Source: Chitinophaga japonensis (GTDB lineage Bacteria; Bacteroidota; Bacteroidia; Chitinophagales; Chitinophagaceae). Taken from it: a stretch of 64,000 bases of DNA. The stretch is from contig NZ_VLLG01000007.1 in the NCBI RefSeq assembly GCF_007830125.1, forward strand, positions 1-64,000, given 5' to 3'. How positions within the stretch are numbered: position 1 is the stretch's first letter; the number at the start of each line of letters is the position of its first letter. Under the pieces are notes generated by a model that was not told the origin of the DNA, searched no databases, and worked only from the letters and a program-made list of their open reading frames with translations. Positions 1 to 9,526 of the stretch are shown here, piece after piece. A program made the translations under genes and the position numbers.

Positions 1-3000
1 CTTCCAGCAGGTCCGTGTAATAACTATGCGTCAACAGCAGCCGCGATCCTGTATCAGACAGCATATACGAAATACGCTCCGCAGGGTAGGCCGGATCAAC
101 CGGCACATAAGCACCGCCTGCCTTCAGCACTGCCAGCAGGCTGAGCACCAGCTCCAAAGAACGGTCCAGCAGCACCGGCACCACGCTGCCCTCCCCTACG
201 CCCTGCCGCTGCAGGTAATGCGCCAGTTGATTGCTCTGTTCGTCCAGCTCCCGATAGCTCAGCGTACGCCCCTCATGCACCAACGCTGCACTGTCGCCAA
301 CACGCTCCACCCACCCCGCAAACAGGTCCGGGATCGACTGGGCATCAGGGTAAGGAAATGCCGTGTCATTAAAATCGTACAGCAACTGATGACGCTCTCC
401 AGCCGGAAGGTAATCCATAGCCGTTAAGGGGCTGTCTGCTCCTGTCATAAAACCTTCCAGCACGCCCGCAAAGTGCTCCTTTATCCGCTGCACAGATGCA
501 GCGGAATACACGGCAGCATTGTACCTGAAGATCACCCACATGCCGCCGGGCACCAGGAAAGTAATAATGTTAAAGTCATAATTCGATTCGTTCACTGCGT
601 CCTGGGACAGCAGCTCCAGCTTTTCCAGCCCCCCGGTTTCCGCAGCCGTACCCGGTATGTTTAATTCCTCCGGGTAATTCAGGAAACCCAGTACATGATC
701 AAACAGCTTATTCCCCAACGGGCTCTCTGCCTGTATTTCCGACAACTGCAGGTAGTGATAAGGCAATGACGCGATCGCTTCCTGCTGCACTTTTTTCAAC
801 AGCGACCTGGCCGTAGTACTATCGTCGTAGGCTATACGTACAGGGATAGTGTTAATGAACAGTCCCATCATGGTATCCACACCGTCCAGCTCTCCGGGCC
901 TCCCCGAGACCACAGCGCCGAACACCACATCCTGGGTATGGTTATAGCAGCTCAGCAGGTAGGCCCAGGCACTCTGTACAAAAGTATTTTCAGTAACTTC
1001 TGCCTGGCGGCATACCGCCTGTATAGCAGCAAGCTTTTCCGCATCCAGCATTAAATGTGTTTCTGCCAAAACATACGGCGTTCCTTCCTGTGCCTTTTCC
1101 CTGAAAGGAATAGCAGCCAGGCTTCCATATGCTGCAAGGTACTCCTTCCAGTACTGCAAGCTCCGGGCCTTGTCCTGGCGGAACAACCAACGGATGTAAT
1201 TGACATATGCCGCTGGCTTGTCCAGCAAGGGAGGCCGGTCATTTAAAAGATATTGATAAATGACATAAAATTCATTGATCAGCACCGTAGCACACCAGCC
1301 ATCCATGAGTATATGATGATGGCTCCATACCAACTCATATTCCTCACCTCCCAGGTCCAGTACGGACAGTCGCATCTGGGAGCCACTGCCCAGGTCAAAA
1401 CCTTTTTTGCGGTCCTGCTGCTTATAATGCGTAACATACGCTTCTTTATCTTCCAGGTTGCCTATATCCTGGTATATAAAACCGGCCTGCACCTGCTTCC
1501 TTACTATCTGCAGGTTCCGGGAACCATATTCATGGCTGAACGAAGTGCGCAACACAGCATGACGAGCCACCAGGTATTCATAGCTTTCCTGTATAACCTT
1601 TACCTGCAGGGCGCCTTTCATCCGGTAGGATGTCTGTTGTACATATGCTGTGGTACCCGGCTCAGCCAGCCAGTGATAATAAATGCCCTCCTGCAGCGGC
1701 GACAGTTCGTAAATATCCGATACCTCACCGGCACTGCAGATGGCTTCCAGCTCTTCCGGGAGTAGCTGCCGGTAGGTAAAGCCCTCCTGCAAAGGTTTAT
1801 TATTCTCCGGCGCCTCCGGTGTCACCACCCGCGTATGCTTCGCTACTTCCGCTATCACAGGGTACTTCAGCACATCTCCCACCTTCACCGTATAGCCACG
1901 TTGCTTCAGGCGGTTGATCAGCAGGATCGCCTTGATCGAATCTCCTCCCAGGTCAAAAAAACTGTCCTGCACACTCACACGCTCGCGCTTCAGCACCTCT
2001 CCATATACTTCCGCCAGCGCATGCTCTACCGCATTGACCGGAGCTACATATTCAACCCCGCTCACCAGACCCAGCTCAGAGGGATGCGGCAGGCAATCCT
2101 TATCCACCTTCCCGTTCGGCGTTAACGTAAAACCCTCCACCTCCACCAGGTACGCCGGCACCATGTAAGCCGGCAAATGACCGGACAACTGCGCGCGTAC
2201 CTGCGCCGGTGACAGCGGCTCTTCTGACGTAAAATATCCCGCCAGCGACGCGGCGCCGTTCTCCTCAAACACCACCTTCACCACTGCAGCCCGGATGCCG
2301 GGAACACGAAGCAGACCATGCTCAACATCTCCCGGCTCTATGCGGTAACCCCGGATCTTTACCTGGTCGTCTATACGACCGATAAACGCAATGTTACCAT
2401 CCGGCAGCCAGCGCGCCTGGTCTCCCGTCCGGTACAGACGCTCCCCCGGAAGGTAAGGGTCTGATATAAAACGGCTCGCCGTCAGCTCCGGTTTATTCAG
2501 GTAGCCGCGCGCCAACTGTACGCCGCCTATGCACAACTCTCCGGCCACCCCTACCGGCACCAGTCCCTGATGGCTGTCCAGTATCCGAACATAGGTGTTC
2601 CACAGCGGCTTGCCCACCGGCGGCTGTTTACCCGTCTGTTCAAGTATAGGATAATCCGTGACCATCACCGTGCTCTCAGTGGGGCCATACTGGTTGACCA
2701 GCGTATAGCTCAAATGGCCGATCGCTACTTCCGGCAGGCGGTCGCCACCGATCAGCACATATTTTAACAACAAGCCTTCCGGCTGTTCCTGGCTAACCAG
2801 TCCCTGCACCAGTGCTGTCGGTACAAATGTATGCGTGATGCCGTTTGCCTTATAGAAATCCAGCAGCGCGGCAGGGTCCAGCTTCAGCTCATCTCCCACT
2901 ATATATAACGCGGCACCGGACAACAGGGCAGACCACACCTCCAGCGCAAAGGCATCGAAACCCGGGCCCAGCATAGCTGTAGCGTGTGCCCCGGGTTTTA

Positions 3001-5176
3001 CATCATAACGGTTGATATGCCAGTGCACCAGGTTCACCACGGAGGTATGCGTGATCATCACCCCTTTGGGCTGGCCGGTAGAGCCGGAGGTATAAATGAT
3101 GTAGGCGAGGCCTGATGGCTGCACCTGCGGAGGTAATACCTCATGAAGATTGTCCGGCAGCGCCCTGTCACGATCTATATAAACCCGGTGCAGCGTTTCC
3201 TGCGCTTCCAGCAGGCGGGCGTATTTACTATGCGCGATGATCAGGCCTGCGCCGGTGTCCGACAGCATGTAAGCCACTCTTTCCTGTGGGTAGGAAGGAT
3301 CAATGGGCAGATAAGCGCCCCCCGCCTTCAACACGGCCAGCATGCTGACGATCAGTTCTACCGAACGCTCCTGCAGCAGGGGCACCAGCGTTTCCTGCTG
3401 CACGCCGCAGCTACGCAGGTAACGCGCCAGGGCGGAAGCCCGCTCATCCAGCTCCTGGTAGCTGATGGCATTGCCTTCTTCATCAACAACCGCAATACCG
3501 GAGGGCCGCTGTTCCACCTGTGCAGCAAACAGGTCGAGCATAGTCTTATCAGCAGGGTAGACCACTGCCGTATCATTAAAAGCCGTCAGCAATTGCTTCC
3601 GCTCTGCAGGCGACAGGTAGTCTACTTCAGCCACCGGTGCGGACGGCTGCGCCAGCAACGCCTCGAGCAGACACTTATAATGCGCTATAAGACGGTGCAT
3701 AGCAGCCTTGTCATAAATATCCGTATTGAACTCCAGCCGCATGTCCAGCTCATTACCCATTTCTATGAATTCAAAGAACAGGTCATACCTGGGCCGGGAA
3801 TAGCCCCAGTCCTCAATGGCATCCTCCATACCTGCGGCGGCATAGTTATGATCCGGGTTATCACTGAAATTTTGCAGGCCGATCATAATATCAAACAACG
3901 CATTCCTGCTCAGGTCCCTTTTCACTGCTATATCCTCCAGTAGCTTATTAAAGGGATAGTCCTGGTGCTCAAATGCATTCATAACGTCGGTGCGCACACG
4001 GTCAAAAAGGCCCGTGAAGGTGTCCCCTTCCTGCAAGGGGGTCCTTAATGCCAGGGTATTAATGTAATACCCGATCTGGTTGTGCAGGTCCGGGTGATTC
4101 CTGCCTGCCACCGGCGTGCCCAGCACCAGGTCTTTCTGCCCCGTGTACCTGTACAGGAATACACGCAGTAAAGCCACTAATCCCATAAACAGGCTTCCCT
4201 TCTGCTTAAGGCAAAACTCCTTCAAACGCGTGGCGAGCGTTTCATTGATCACAGTCCTCAGGACCCGGCCATTGATCGTTTGCACGGCAGGACGGACATT
4301 GCCGGCAAACAGGTCCAGCAACTGCCAGCTTTCCCGGAAACGGGCCGTCCAGTAAAGCTGGTGCTCCCGGAACTTCTCCGTATGCAATTGCTCCTGCTGC
4401 CATGCGGCGTAGTCCTTATAATGTATCCTGAGCGGCTCCAGCGCAGCCGGCTCCCCTTTTATGAGCGCTTCGTAATAAATAAAAACTTCTCTTATCAGCA
4501 CCGTTAATGACCATCCGTCACTGATGATATGGTGCATGGTGGGATGTATGTAGTAGGTTTCCTCTTCCAGGCGGTATAAGGTAACCCTGAGCAAGGGGCC
4601 TGTACGCAGGTTGAAAGGCTTGTTGGCATCTTCCCTGAGCAATATTTCCCTTTTCTCATACCGGTCTTGCTCGTACCGGAAATCAAAGTAGGACAACCTG
4701 AAATCCACCTGCTCCGGTGGCAGCACCACCTGCATTACTTTACCGTTCCCATCTTCCCTGAATACGGTCCTGAGTATCTCATGCCGTTCGATCATGGCCT
4801 GCACCGCGTGTTCAAATTTCACCGGGTCAAAATCCGCCGTCCAGACCATTGTGGTGTCAATATTGTTCACCGTATGATCATCCCAGATCTCATTCGTGAT
4901 CCAGACGTTCATCTGCGAGGAAGACAGGTCATATGCAGGCAATACCGGCGCCCTGGGTATACTGCCCTCTGCCCCGGCATTGTGCGTGATATTCCTGAGA
5001 TAATCCAGCAGCTCCTGCTTCCTTGATCTTATTGCTTCCACAAATGACTGTTCCAGTACCCCTTTGGGCGCATCAATATCCAGGTTATTTTCTTCGTCCA
5101 CCTTCAGAATCACGCCCCGCTCCCTCATAGATCCAATAAACCGGTCTAAATCTGTTTCTGGCCGTATTGATCCCAT
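1..5176 (-). CDS. Non-ribosomal peptide synthetase, partial (TubC-like dock-C-A-T-C-A...)
   Basis: Large NRPS running off the left edge; about 1725 residues are visible. The first ~65 residues match a TubC-type N-terminal docking domain (a GVILKVDE stretch, then APKGVL). Next come a condensation domain with HHIISDGWS near residue 215, an adenylation domain with YIIYTSGSTGQPKG near 697, a carrier domain with GGDSI near 1077, a second condensation domain (SPLQEG start, HHILMDGWC near 1289), and the beginning of a second adenylation domain. By alignment to GrsA from memory, the first A-domain pocket reads D-A-L-F-L-G-Q-V-M, mostly hydrophobic; I make no firm substrate call. The start is the ATG at 5176, 3 nt after the stop of the upstream hydroxylase gene, so the two are cotranscribed. 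It should take the chain from the 2099-residue NRPS. No thioesterase or reductase is visible; it may lie beyond the edge. Confidence 0.95.
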   Translation of the reverse strand, partial: MGSIRPETDLDRFIGSMRERGVILKVDEENNLDIDAPKGVLEQSFVEAIRSRKQELLDYLRNITHNAGAEGSIPRAPVLPAYDLSSSQMNVWITNEIWDDHTVNNIDTTMVWTADFDPVKFEHAVQAMIERHEILRTVFREDGNGKVMQVVLPPEQVDFRLSYFDFRYEQDRYEKREILLREDANKPFNLRTGPLLRVTLYRLEEETYYIHPTMHHIISDGWSLTVLIREVFIYYEALIKGEPAALEPLRIHYKDYAAWQQEQLHTEKFREHQLYWTARFRESWQLLDLFAGNVRPAVQTINGRVLRTVINETLATRLKEFCLKQKGSLFMGLVALLRVFLYRYTGQKDLVLGTPVAGRNHPDLHNQIGYYINTLALRTPLQEGDTFTGLFDRVRTDVMNAFEHQDYPFNKLLEDIAVKRDLSRNALFDIMIGLQNFSDNPDHNYAAAGMEDAIEDWGYSRPRYDLFFEFIEMGNELDMRLEFNTDIYDKAAMHRLIAHYKCLLEALLAQPSAPVAEVDYLSPAERKQLLTAFNDTAVVYPADKTMLDLFAAQVEQRPSGIAVVDEEGNAISYQELDERASALARYLRSCGVQQETLVPLLQERSVELIVSMLAVLKAGGAYLPIDPSYPQERVAYMLSDTGAGLIIAHSKYARLLEAQETLHRVYIDRDRALPDNLHEVLPPQVQPSGLAYIIYTSGSTGQPKGVMITHTSVVNLVHWHINRYDVKPGAHATAMLGPGFDAFALEVWSALLSGAALYIVGDELKLDPAALLDFYKANGITHTFVPTALVQGLVSQEQPEGLLLKYVLIGGDRLPEVAIGHLSYTLVNQYGPTESTVMVTDYPILEQTGKQPPVGKPLWNTYVRILDSHQGLVPVGVAGELCIGGVQLARGYLNKPELTASRFISDPYLPGERLYRTGDQARWLPDGNIAFIGRIDDQVKIRGYRIEPGDVEHGLLRVPGIRAAVVKVVFEENGAASLAGYFTSEEPLSPAQVRAQLSGHLPAYMVPAYLVEVEGFTLTPNGKVDKDCLPHPSELGLVSGVEYVAPVNAVEHALAEVYGEVLKRERVSVQDSFFDLGGDSIKAILLINRLKQRGYTVKVGDVLKYPVIAEVAKHTRVVTPEAPENNKPLQEGFTYRQLLPEELEAICSAGEVSDIYELSPLQEGIYYHWLAEPGTTAYVQQTSYRMKGALQVKVIQESYEYLVARHAVLRTSFSHEYGSRNLQIVRKQVQAGFIYQDIGNLEDKEAYVTHYKQQDRKKGFDLGSGSQMRLSVLDLGGEEYELVWSHHHILMDGWCATVLINEFYVIYQYLLNDRPPLLDKPAAYVNYIRWLFRQDKARSLQYWKEYLAAYGSLAAIPFREKAQEGTPYVLAETHLMLDAEKLAAIQAVCRQAEVTENTFVQSAWAYLLSCYNHTQDVVFGAVVSGRPGELDGVDTMMGLFINTIPVRIAYDDSTTARSLLKKVQQEAIASLPYHYLQLSEIQAESPLGNKLFDHVLGFLNYPEELNIPGTAAETGGLEKLELLSQDAVNESNYDFNIITFLVPGGMWVIFRYNAAVYSAASVQRIKEHFAGVLEGFMTGADSPLTAMDYLPAGERHQLLYDFNDTAFPYPDAQSIPDLFAGWVERVGDSAALVHEGRTLSYRELDEQSNQLAHYLQRQGVGEGSVVPVLLDRSLELVLSLLAVLKAGGAYVPVDPAYPAERISYMLSDTGSRLLLTHSYYTDLLE

Positions 5177-5179
5177 ATT

Positions 5180-6802
5180 TTATTTATTGAGGATGAATTG
5201 TTCTTGTTTTTCATACAAAATTTCCTTTTCACCAAACAGGCGTTCCGCTATGATCCCTTTTTCCCGGCAGCGCTCAATAAGCCTGTTGGACTGAACTATG
5301 GGGTTAGATTCATCTGTATACTTAATGCTGCTGATAAATTCCAGCCAGGGCTCCTGTCCCATGGCATATACGTACATTTCTGCGGGATTGAAAATATCCA
5401 CCAGGGCCATTCCCTTTGCGCAATCCGAACCTGCCAGTCTCCTGCTGCCGTCCTGGTCGCGGGGAAGCTTCCTGGGCATCAGGGGGCCGTATAACCAACT
5501 GAGCGGCGCGCCATCACATTCCATACCCAGGAAGATAACGTCCACATCTCCTGTTTCCCGGTGAATATGCTGATACAGCGCAGGCTCCATAATTCTCGAA
5601 TCGGCCATGAACAGGAGACTGAAAGCGCCTATCTGTACATGGTAACAAAGCTTGGATTGGATATTCAGATCACAATGCTCGCCGGTAAAGGGCAGGCCGG
5701 TAATAGCCGCATCTTCAAAGGTGATGGTCTCCATTTCATCCAGCTCCACCACATTATTAAACCCTATCTGGTTAAGCATCAGCTTAAGCGCCGGGTCTTC
5801 CAGCCTCCCGCCCCTTGTACGGGGAACGATGAGGTTCCTGATCTTGTGCCTCAGAGGCAGCAGCGTTTCAAACAGGATGTGATCCTGGTGATTATGGGTG
5901 ATCACCGCATAGTCTATCACATCCGGCAGGTCCACGTCCGAAAAGTGCTCGATGCTGGAATGATAGCCATAATAGCTGATGAGGGGGTCCAGCAGCACGC
6001 TTACCTCTTTTGTCTCTACCAGTATACAGGCATGCCCGAAGTAGCGCATTCTTATTTTATCGCCCGTGTACCTGTTATAGGCCGGATGGGGCGTTGTTGT
6101 GAACAACTGCCTGAAAAGCGGTTCCTGGTCGGGTGTTATTTCCAGCAACTGCCGGATGTGCTCCAGGGACCGGGGCGAGCGTTTCATCATGGCCAGTTTA
6201 TCTATGCCCGGATGGCTGAAAGGTACAGGCAGGCGGAGCACATGCGGCTCCTCCAGCCGCGGCGTGCTGAGCACAAAAGGGCGGTGATCATTATCCGTGA
6301 TCCACAGCGCAATGCTTTGCGCCGCAGGATCATAATATTTACTCTTATAGAGTAGTGATTCAAAGAACCGGAAAGAAGGATTATTATTCAGATCGTAGTG
6401 TAGTTCCACGAAGCCTTTCAGCACATCGGGCACTTTGCTGTACAATGATTCCAGGGAGTAGCCCTTTGCGTGCGTTTGCAGCATGGTATTCAGCTCCCGG
6501 ATAGCCTTTGCCAGCTCAAACATATCTGCCCGCTCCTGCAAGGTCCTTTCCCGCAATGCTTTCACTTCGGGCGCCCGCTCTTCCTTCAGGTCCATAAAGG
6601 GACCGCCGAGCATCCGGGGATTTGCCACGGCCTGTACATGGGCCGCGGGGTTCTGCAGGTAAGAGTCCATAATCTCCATATGCCGCTTAACAATATTCAT
6701 GGCAGCAGTAGCCGGCGACACAAGGTGCGTCCATGCATACCAGGAATCGATCAAAGGCTCAATGACCACATTGGGTTTTAAGTACATTAGTTCCTGACTC
6801 AT
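5180..6802 (-). CDS. CmlA-type diiron beta-hydroxylase (MBL fold)
   Basis: A 540-residue protein with an N-terminal helical domain (about 1-240) and a C-terminal metallo-beta-lactamase fold. The metal motif THNHQDH supplies His303, His305, Asp307 and His308; Glu375 (in GEH) and Asp401 (in MADS) complete the likely set. These six sit at a constant offset of two from the CmlA ligands as I recall them (His305, His307, Asp309, His310, Glu377, Asp403), and the length is close to CmlA's. CmlA, from chloramphenicol biosynthesis, uses O2 and a diiron centre to hydroxylate the beta-carbon of an amino acid held on an NRPS carrier domain. The gene lies 3 nt before one NRPS gene and in the same operon as another, which fits that role. 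Which module it serves cannot be told. A plain MBL hydrolase is the less likely alternative. Confidence 0.85.
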   Translation of the reverse strand: MSQELMYLKPNVVIEPLIDSWYAWTHLVSPATAAMNIVKRHMEIMDSYLQNPAAHVQAVANPRMLGGPFMDLKEERAPEVKALRERTLQERADMFELAKAIRELNTMLQTHAKGYSLESLYSKVPDVLKGFVELHYDLNNNPSFRFFESLLYKSKYYDPAAQSIALWITDNDHRPFVLSTPRLEEPHVLRLPVPFSHPGIDKLAMMKRSPRSLEHIRQLLEITPDQEPLFRQLFTTTPHPAYNRYTGDKIRMRYFGHACILVETKEVSVLLDPLISYYGYHSSIEHFSDVDLPDVIDYAVITHNHQDHILFETLLPLRHKIRNLIVPRTRGGRLEDPALKLMLNQIGFNNVVELDEMETITFEDAAITGLPFTGEHCDLNIQSKLCYHVQIGAFSLLFMADSRIMEPALYQHIHRETGDVDVIFLGMECDGAPLSWLYGPLMPRKLPRDQDGSRRLAGSDCAKGMALVDIFNPAEMYVYAMGQEPWLEFISSIKYTDESNPIVQSNRLIERCREKGIIAERLFGEKEILYEKQEQFILNK

Positions 6803-6808
6803 AGTAGG

Positions 6809-7168
6809 TTATTTTTGGGTCCTTTTCAGCAGCAGCACGCCATAGTAGGAAGCTGCCATACATAAAACTGCGGTTATAACATTCACGGCAACGGATATAC
6901 CGATCCAGGCCGGCACGGGTATGGAAGACCGCTGCGCGAGGTAATCCAGTTGCCCGCCGCTATACCCTGTAAAAAAACCATAGCCGGCGCCGATAACCGT
7001 TTCCATCCCGAGTACGTACAGCAGCAGGAACCGCTCCCGCCTTAGCCGGAGCGCCAGCAAGATGCCGAGGATGCACCATGCTGCAGCCAGCCAGCCACCG
7101 CTCAGCAACAGGTGCATGCCTGCCAGCAGCAACAGCAGCAGCGCGTAGTAGCCATATTTGTTCCTCAT
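6809..7168 (-). CDS. Small multi-pass membrane protein of the NRPS operon
   Basis: A 119-residue, very hydrophobic protein with about four transmembrane segments (near residues 7-22, 25-40, 47-68 and 87-113), a basic RLRRERF stretch between the second and third, and a KRTQK tail. I do not recognise the family. It is 8 nt downstream of the acylase gene and 6 nt upstream of the hydroxylase gene, so it is surely translated from the same mRNA. It could be an accessory to export or self-protection, but the sequence gives no direct evidence for either. It is too small and lacks motifs for a stand-alone transporter such as an ABC or MFS protein. Confidence 0.8.
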   Translation of the reverse strand: MRNKYGYYALLLLLLAGMHLLLSGGWLAAAWCILGILLALRLRRERFLLLYVLGMETVIGAGYGFFTGYSGGQLDYLAQRSSIPVPAWIGISVAVNVITAVLCMAASYYGVLLLKRTQK

Positions 7169-7176
7169 AAAACAGG

Positions 7177-9516
7177 TTATTCTTTAGGTGAAAAGATGAT
7201 CCGTTCTGTAATGCCCTCCAGGTCGCCAGGAGAGGTAACAAAGCGGGTGGGATGCACCTGGTTCTCTTTCCAGGACGCCAGTTGCTGTGTATAGTTCTTT
7301 TCGTTCAGCCGGCCGGTCTGCCCGATAGCGTTTACCATCCAGGAGCGGATACCGGTTCCTTTCAGCTCAATGATGGTACGGATAACAGGATGCGCACCGT
7401 GATTTACATTGATCGTGTTGTCATTGCCACCCAGGCCCTCTACCCGGATGTCCAGGCCGGGCAGGAAAGTGAACTGGGGAATACTAAAAGCATAGGCGGC
7501 GCCCGCGTGCTTCCCGGCTGCGTATACGGAATCTGTAAGCGCCATGAGTTCCAGGAAGCACTTGCGGGGCGTTATTGGACGTTCTTTGTACGTTAACGAG
7601 TCATTGCACAACAGGAAGTGCATAAATTGATCAAATGAAGGGGGAGATCTTACATCCAGTGAGGTTGCCAGGCGCCTGCTGCTGATGCCTGCTGCTTCGC
7701 GGAATGCTTTATAGAAGGCGGCTTCCTTTTTTGTGGCGTCTATCCGGCCCTCCCACTGCCGGATAGCCTGCCAGTTGGCGGACAGCACTGCCGGGTGTGC
7801 ATACTTGTCCAGCAATGTATGCAGGTCCTGTACCGAGAGATCGGTTACATCCAGTTGCATTTGCCGCATATCCTCCCGGCTGAAATGTTTCCCGGCGGAT
7901 AAAATATTGTTGATCCTGGACGGCCGGTACAGGTCGGCAAACCAGCGGGCAGCATAATAGTAGTCGCCGTTAACCGGCTCCTGGTTAGCAGAAAACAGGT
8001 AGTTACGGTCAGGGTTATAGGACATCGGAAGCGCATCGAAAGGCACATACTGCCGCAAGGGCGACACCCTGCCATCCAGCAGCCCGCCGGCATAGCCGGG
8101 CGGTTTGACGGGCATGCTGCCGGCGCAGATCATGCCGATATTTCCTTGTATATCACCATATACAAAATTCTGCGAAGGATAATCATACCCGCGTAATGCC
8201 TCCCTGAACCCGGGCCAGTTACCTGCTTTGCCAAGCTTCCAGAACGCCTGGATAGCATGGCCGCCCTGCGCGGGATGCCAGCGGAGGGCATATACCAGGG
8301 AATCCCGTTCCACCACAGGACCGAATACGGTATACCTGACCTGTATATGCTGTGGCGATTGTCCTTTTACATGAATCGCATAGTGCCGGGTGTCCATATC
8401 CGCCCATTTTCCGTCCAGCCAGTACTGCCCCTTATTGGAAGGGTTGAGCCGCAGCAGGTACTGTTCTGTTACATCCCAGCCACCGTTGGTAATACCCCAG
8501 GCTATCCGCTCGTTATGCCCCGTAAGCACCAGGGGTACACCCGGTATCGTATAACCGTATACGTGCATCCCGGGGCATTTAAGCTGCATTTCGTAGAAAA
8601 TACCGGGGTTGGTCAGGAAAAGGTGCAGGTCGTTGCACAGGAATAACTGCCCGGATTCAGTGTGCGTGGCTCCCACCACCCAGTTATTGCTGCCCAGGCT
8701 CCTGTTTGTGGGCCTGGCGGCATAACCAACAGATGGGATGTGCGGTTTAAAGCATTCTGCCAGCATGTTGCCGCGTGTACCCTGCAGGGTGGGTTCGGCC
8801 TGCCCGGGTATAATGAAAGACGGCTTATCAGGGCGGTCAGGATACAGTATGCTGCGCACCGCCGGGGGTAACTTATCCAGTATTTCCTGCCTGTCAAAAT
8901 AATCATCATAAAAGGTCAGGTCAAAACTCATGTACCATTGCACCAGGAAGGAATAGTAAGGCTTCCAGGCGCCCGGCTGGTAGTTCCATATCAGGTACAT
9001 GGGGTCCCTGTGTGCGTCATCTTCCCGGCTGATGTAAGCATTCACACCCAGCGCGTAGGCATTGAGATAACTGAAGAGGTCCGGCTGCGTCAGCGCCAGG
9101 GTATCCAGGAGCCGCCTGGCTCTTTCTTCCAGGTCGAACCTTTTCCAGTTCTGGTCGGAGTAAATACCATCGGCCCCTATGATCTCGGACAGGCGCCCCA
9201 TTACGGCAAAGGCCAGCAGTTCCATCTGGAAATACCGGTCTCTTGCGTGCATGTAGCCGGCCGCATATGCGAGGGCATTGGCATTGCTGCCAAAAATATG
9301 CGGAATGCCCAGCGTATCAATGTCTATGGTGGCAGCACCTGCAGGGCCGGCCAGCACCGTGCCGCTGTTTTCCGGCAGGGCTTCCTTCCCCAGTATGCCT
9401 TTCCGGTAGTCTGCCAGTTGCTGCAGGGAGCCCAGCCCGTGAAAATGATAGTTGGTCAGGTATAGCCAGGCTGCTGCCAGTAATACCAGGAGTAATACGC
9501 CAAGGAATCGCTTCAT
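7177..9516 (-). CDS. Penicillin acylase family N-terminal-nucleophile hydrolase
   Basis: A 779-residue member of the penicillin acylase/PvdQ family. These enzymes are made as precursors that cut themselves into alpha and beta chains; the new N-terminal serine then hydrolyses an amide. The nucleophile is Ser276 in GSNNW, preceded by a linker, and TNPGIFYEM and GHNERIAWG are typical of the beta chain. Residues 1-20 form a hydrophobic N-terminal segment (signal peptide or anchor), placing the enzyme in the periplasm or on the membrane. It lies 10 nt after one NRPS gene and 8 nt before the small membrane protein. PvdQ removes a fatty acyl group from the pyoverdine precursor after export, so maturation of an acylated peptide is the natural reading here. 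Self-resistance or quorum-signal cleavage are alternatives. Confidence 0.92.
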   Translation of the reverse strand: MKRFLGVLLLVLLAAAWLYLTNYHFHGLGSLQQLADYRKGILGKEALPENSGTVLAGPAGAATIDIDTLGIPHIFGSNANALAYAAGYMHARDRYFQMELLAFAVMGRLSEIIGADGIYSDQNWKRFDLEERARRLLDTLALTQPDLFSYLNAYALGVNAYISREDDAHRDPMYLIWNYQPGAWKPYYSFLVQWYMSFDLTFYDDYFDRQEILDKLPPAVRSILYPDRPDKPSFIIPGQAEPTLQGTRGNMLAECFKPHIPSVGYAARPTNRSLGSNNWVVGATHTESGQLFLCNDLHLFLTNPGIFYEMQLKCPGMHVYGYTIPGVPLVLTGHNERIAWGITNGGWDVTEQYLLRLNPSNKGQYWLDGKWADMDTRHYAIHVKGQSPQHIQVRYTVFGPVVERDSLVYALRWHPAQGGHAIQAFWKLGKAGNWPGFREALRGYDYPSQNFVYGDIQGNIGMICAGSMPVKPPGYAGGLLDGRVSPLRQYVPFDALPMSYNPDRNYLFSANQEPVNGDYYYAARWFADLYRPSRINNILSAGKHFSREDMRQMQLDVTDLSVQDLHTLLDKYAHPAVLSANWQAIRQWEGRIDATKKEAAFYKAFREAAGISSRRLATSLDVRSPPSFDQFMHFLLCNDSLTYKERPITPRKCFLELMALTDSVYAAGKHAGAAYAFSIPQFTFLPGLDIRVEGLGGNDNTINVNHGAHPVIRTIIELKGTGIRSWMVNAIGQTGRLNEKNYTQQLASWKENQVHPTRFVTSPGDLEGITERIIFSPKE

Positions 9517-9526
9517 AAAACAGAGA

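Noticed and set aside
900..1900. Epimerization domain in the partial NRPS
   Set aside because: The HHILMDGWC and SPLQEG motifs fit a condensation domain; typical E-domain motifs were not seen.
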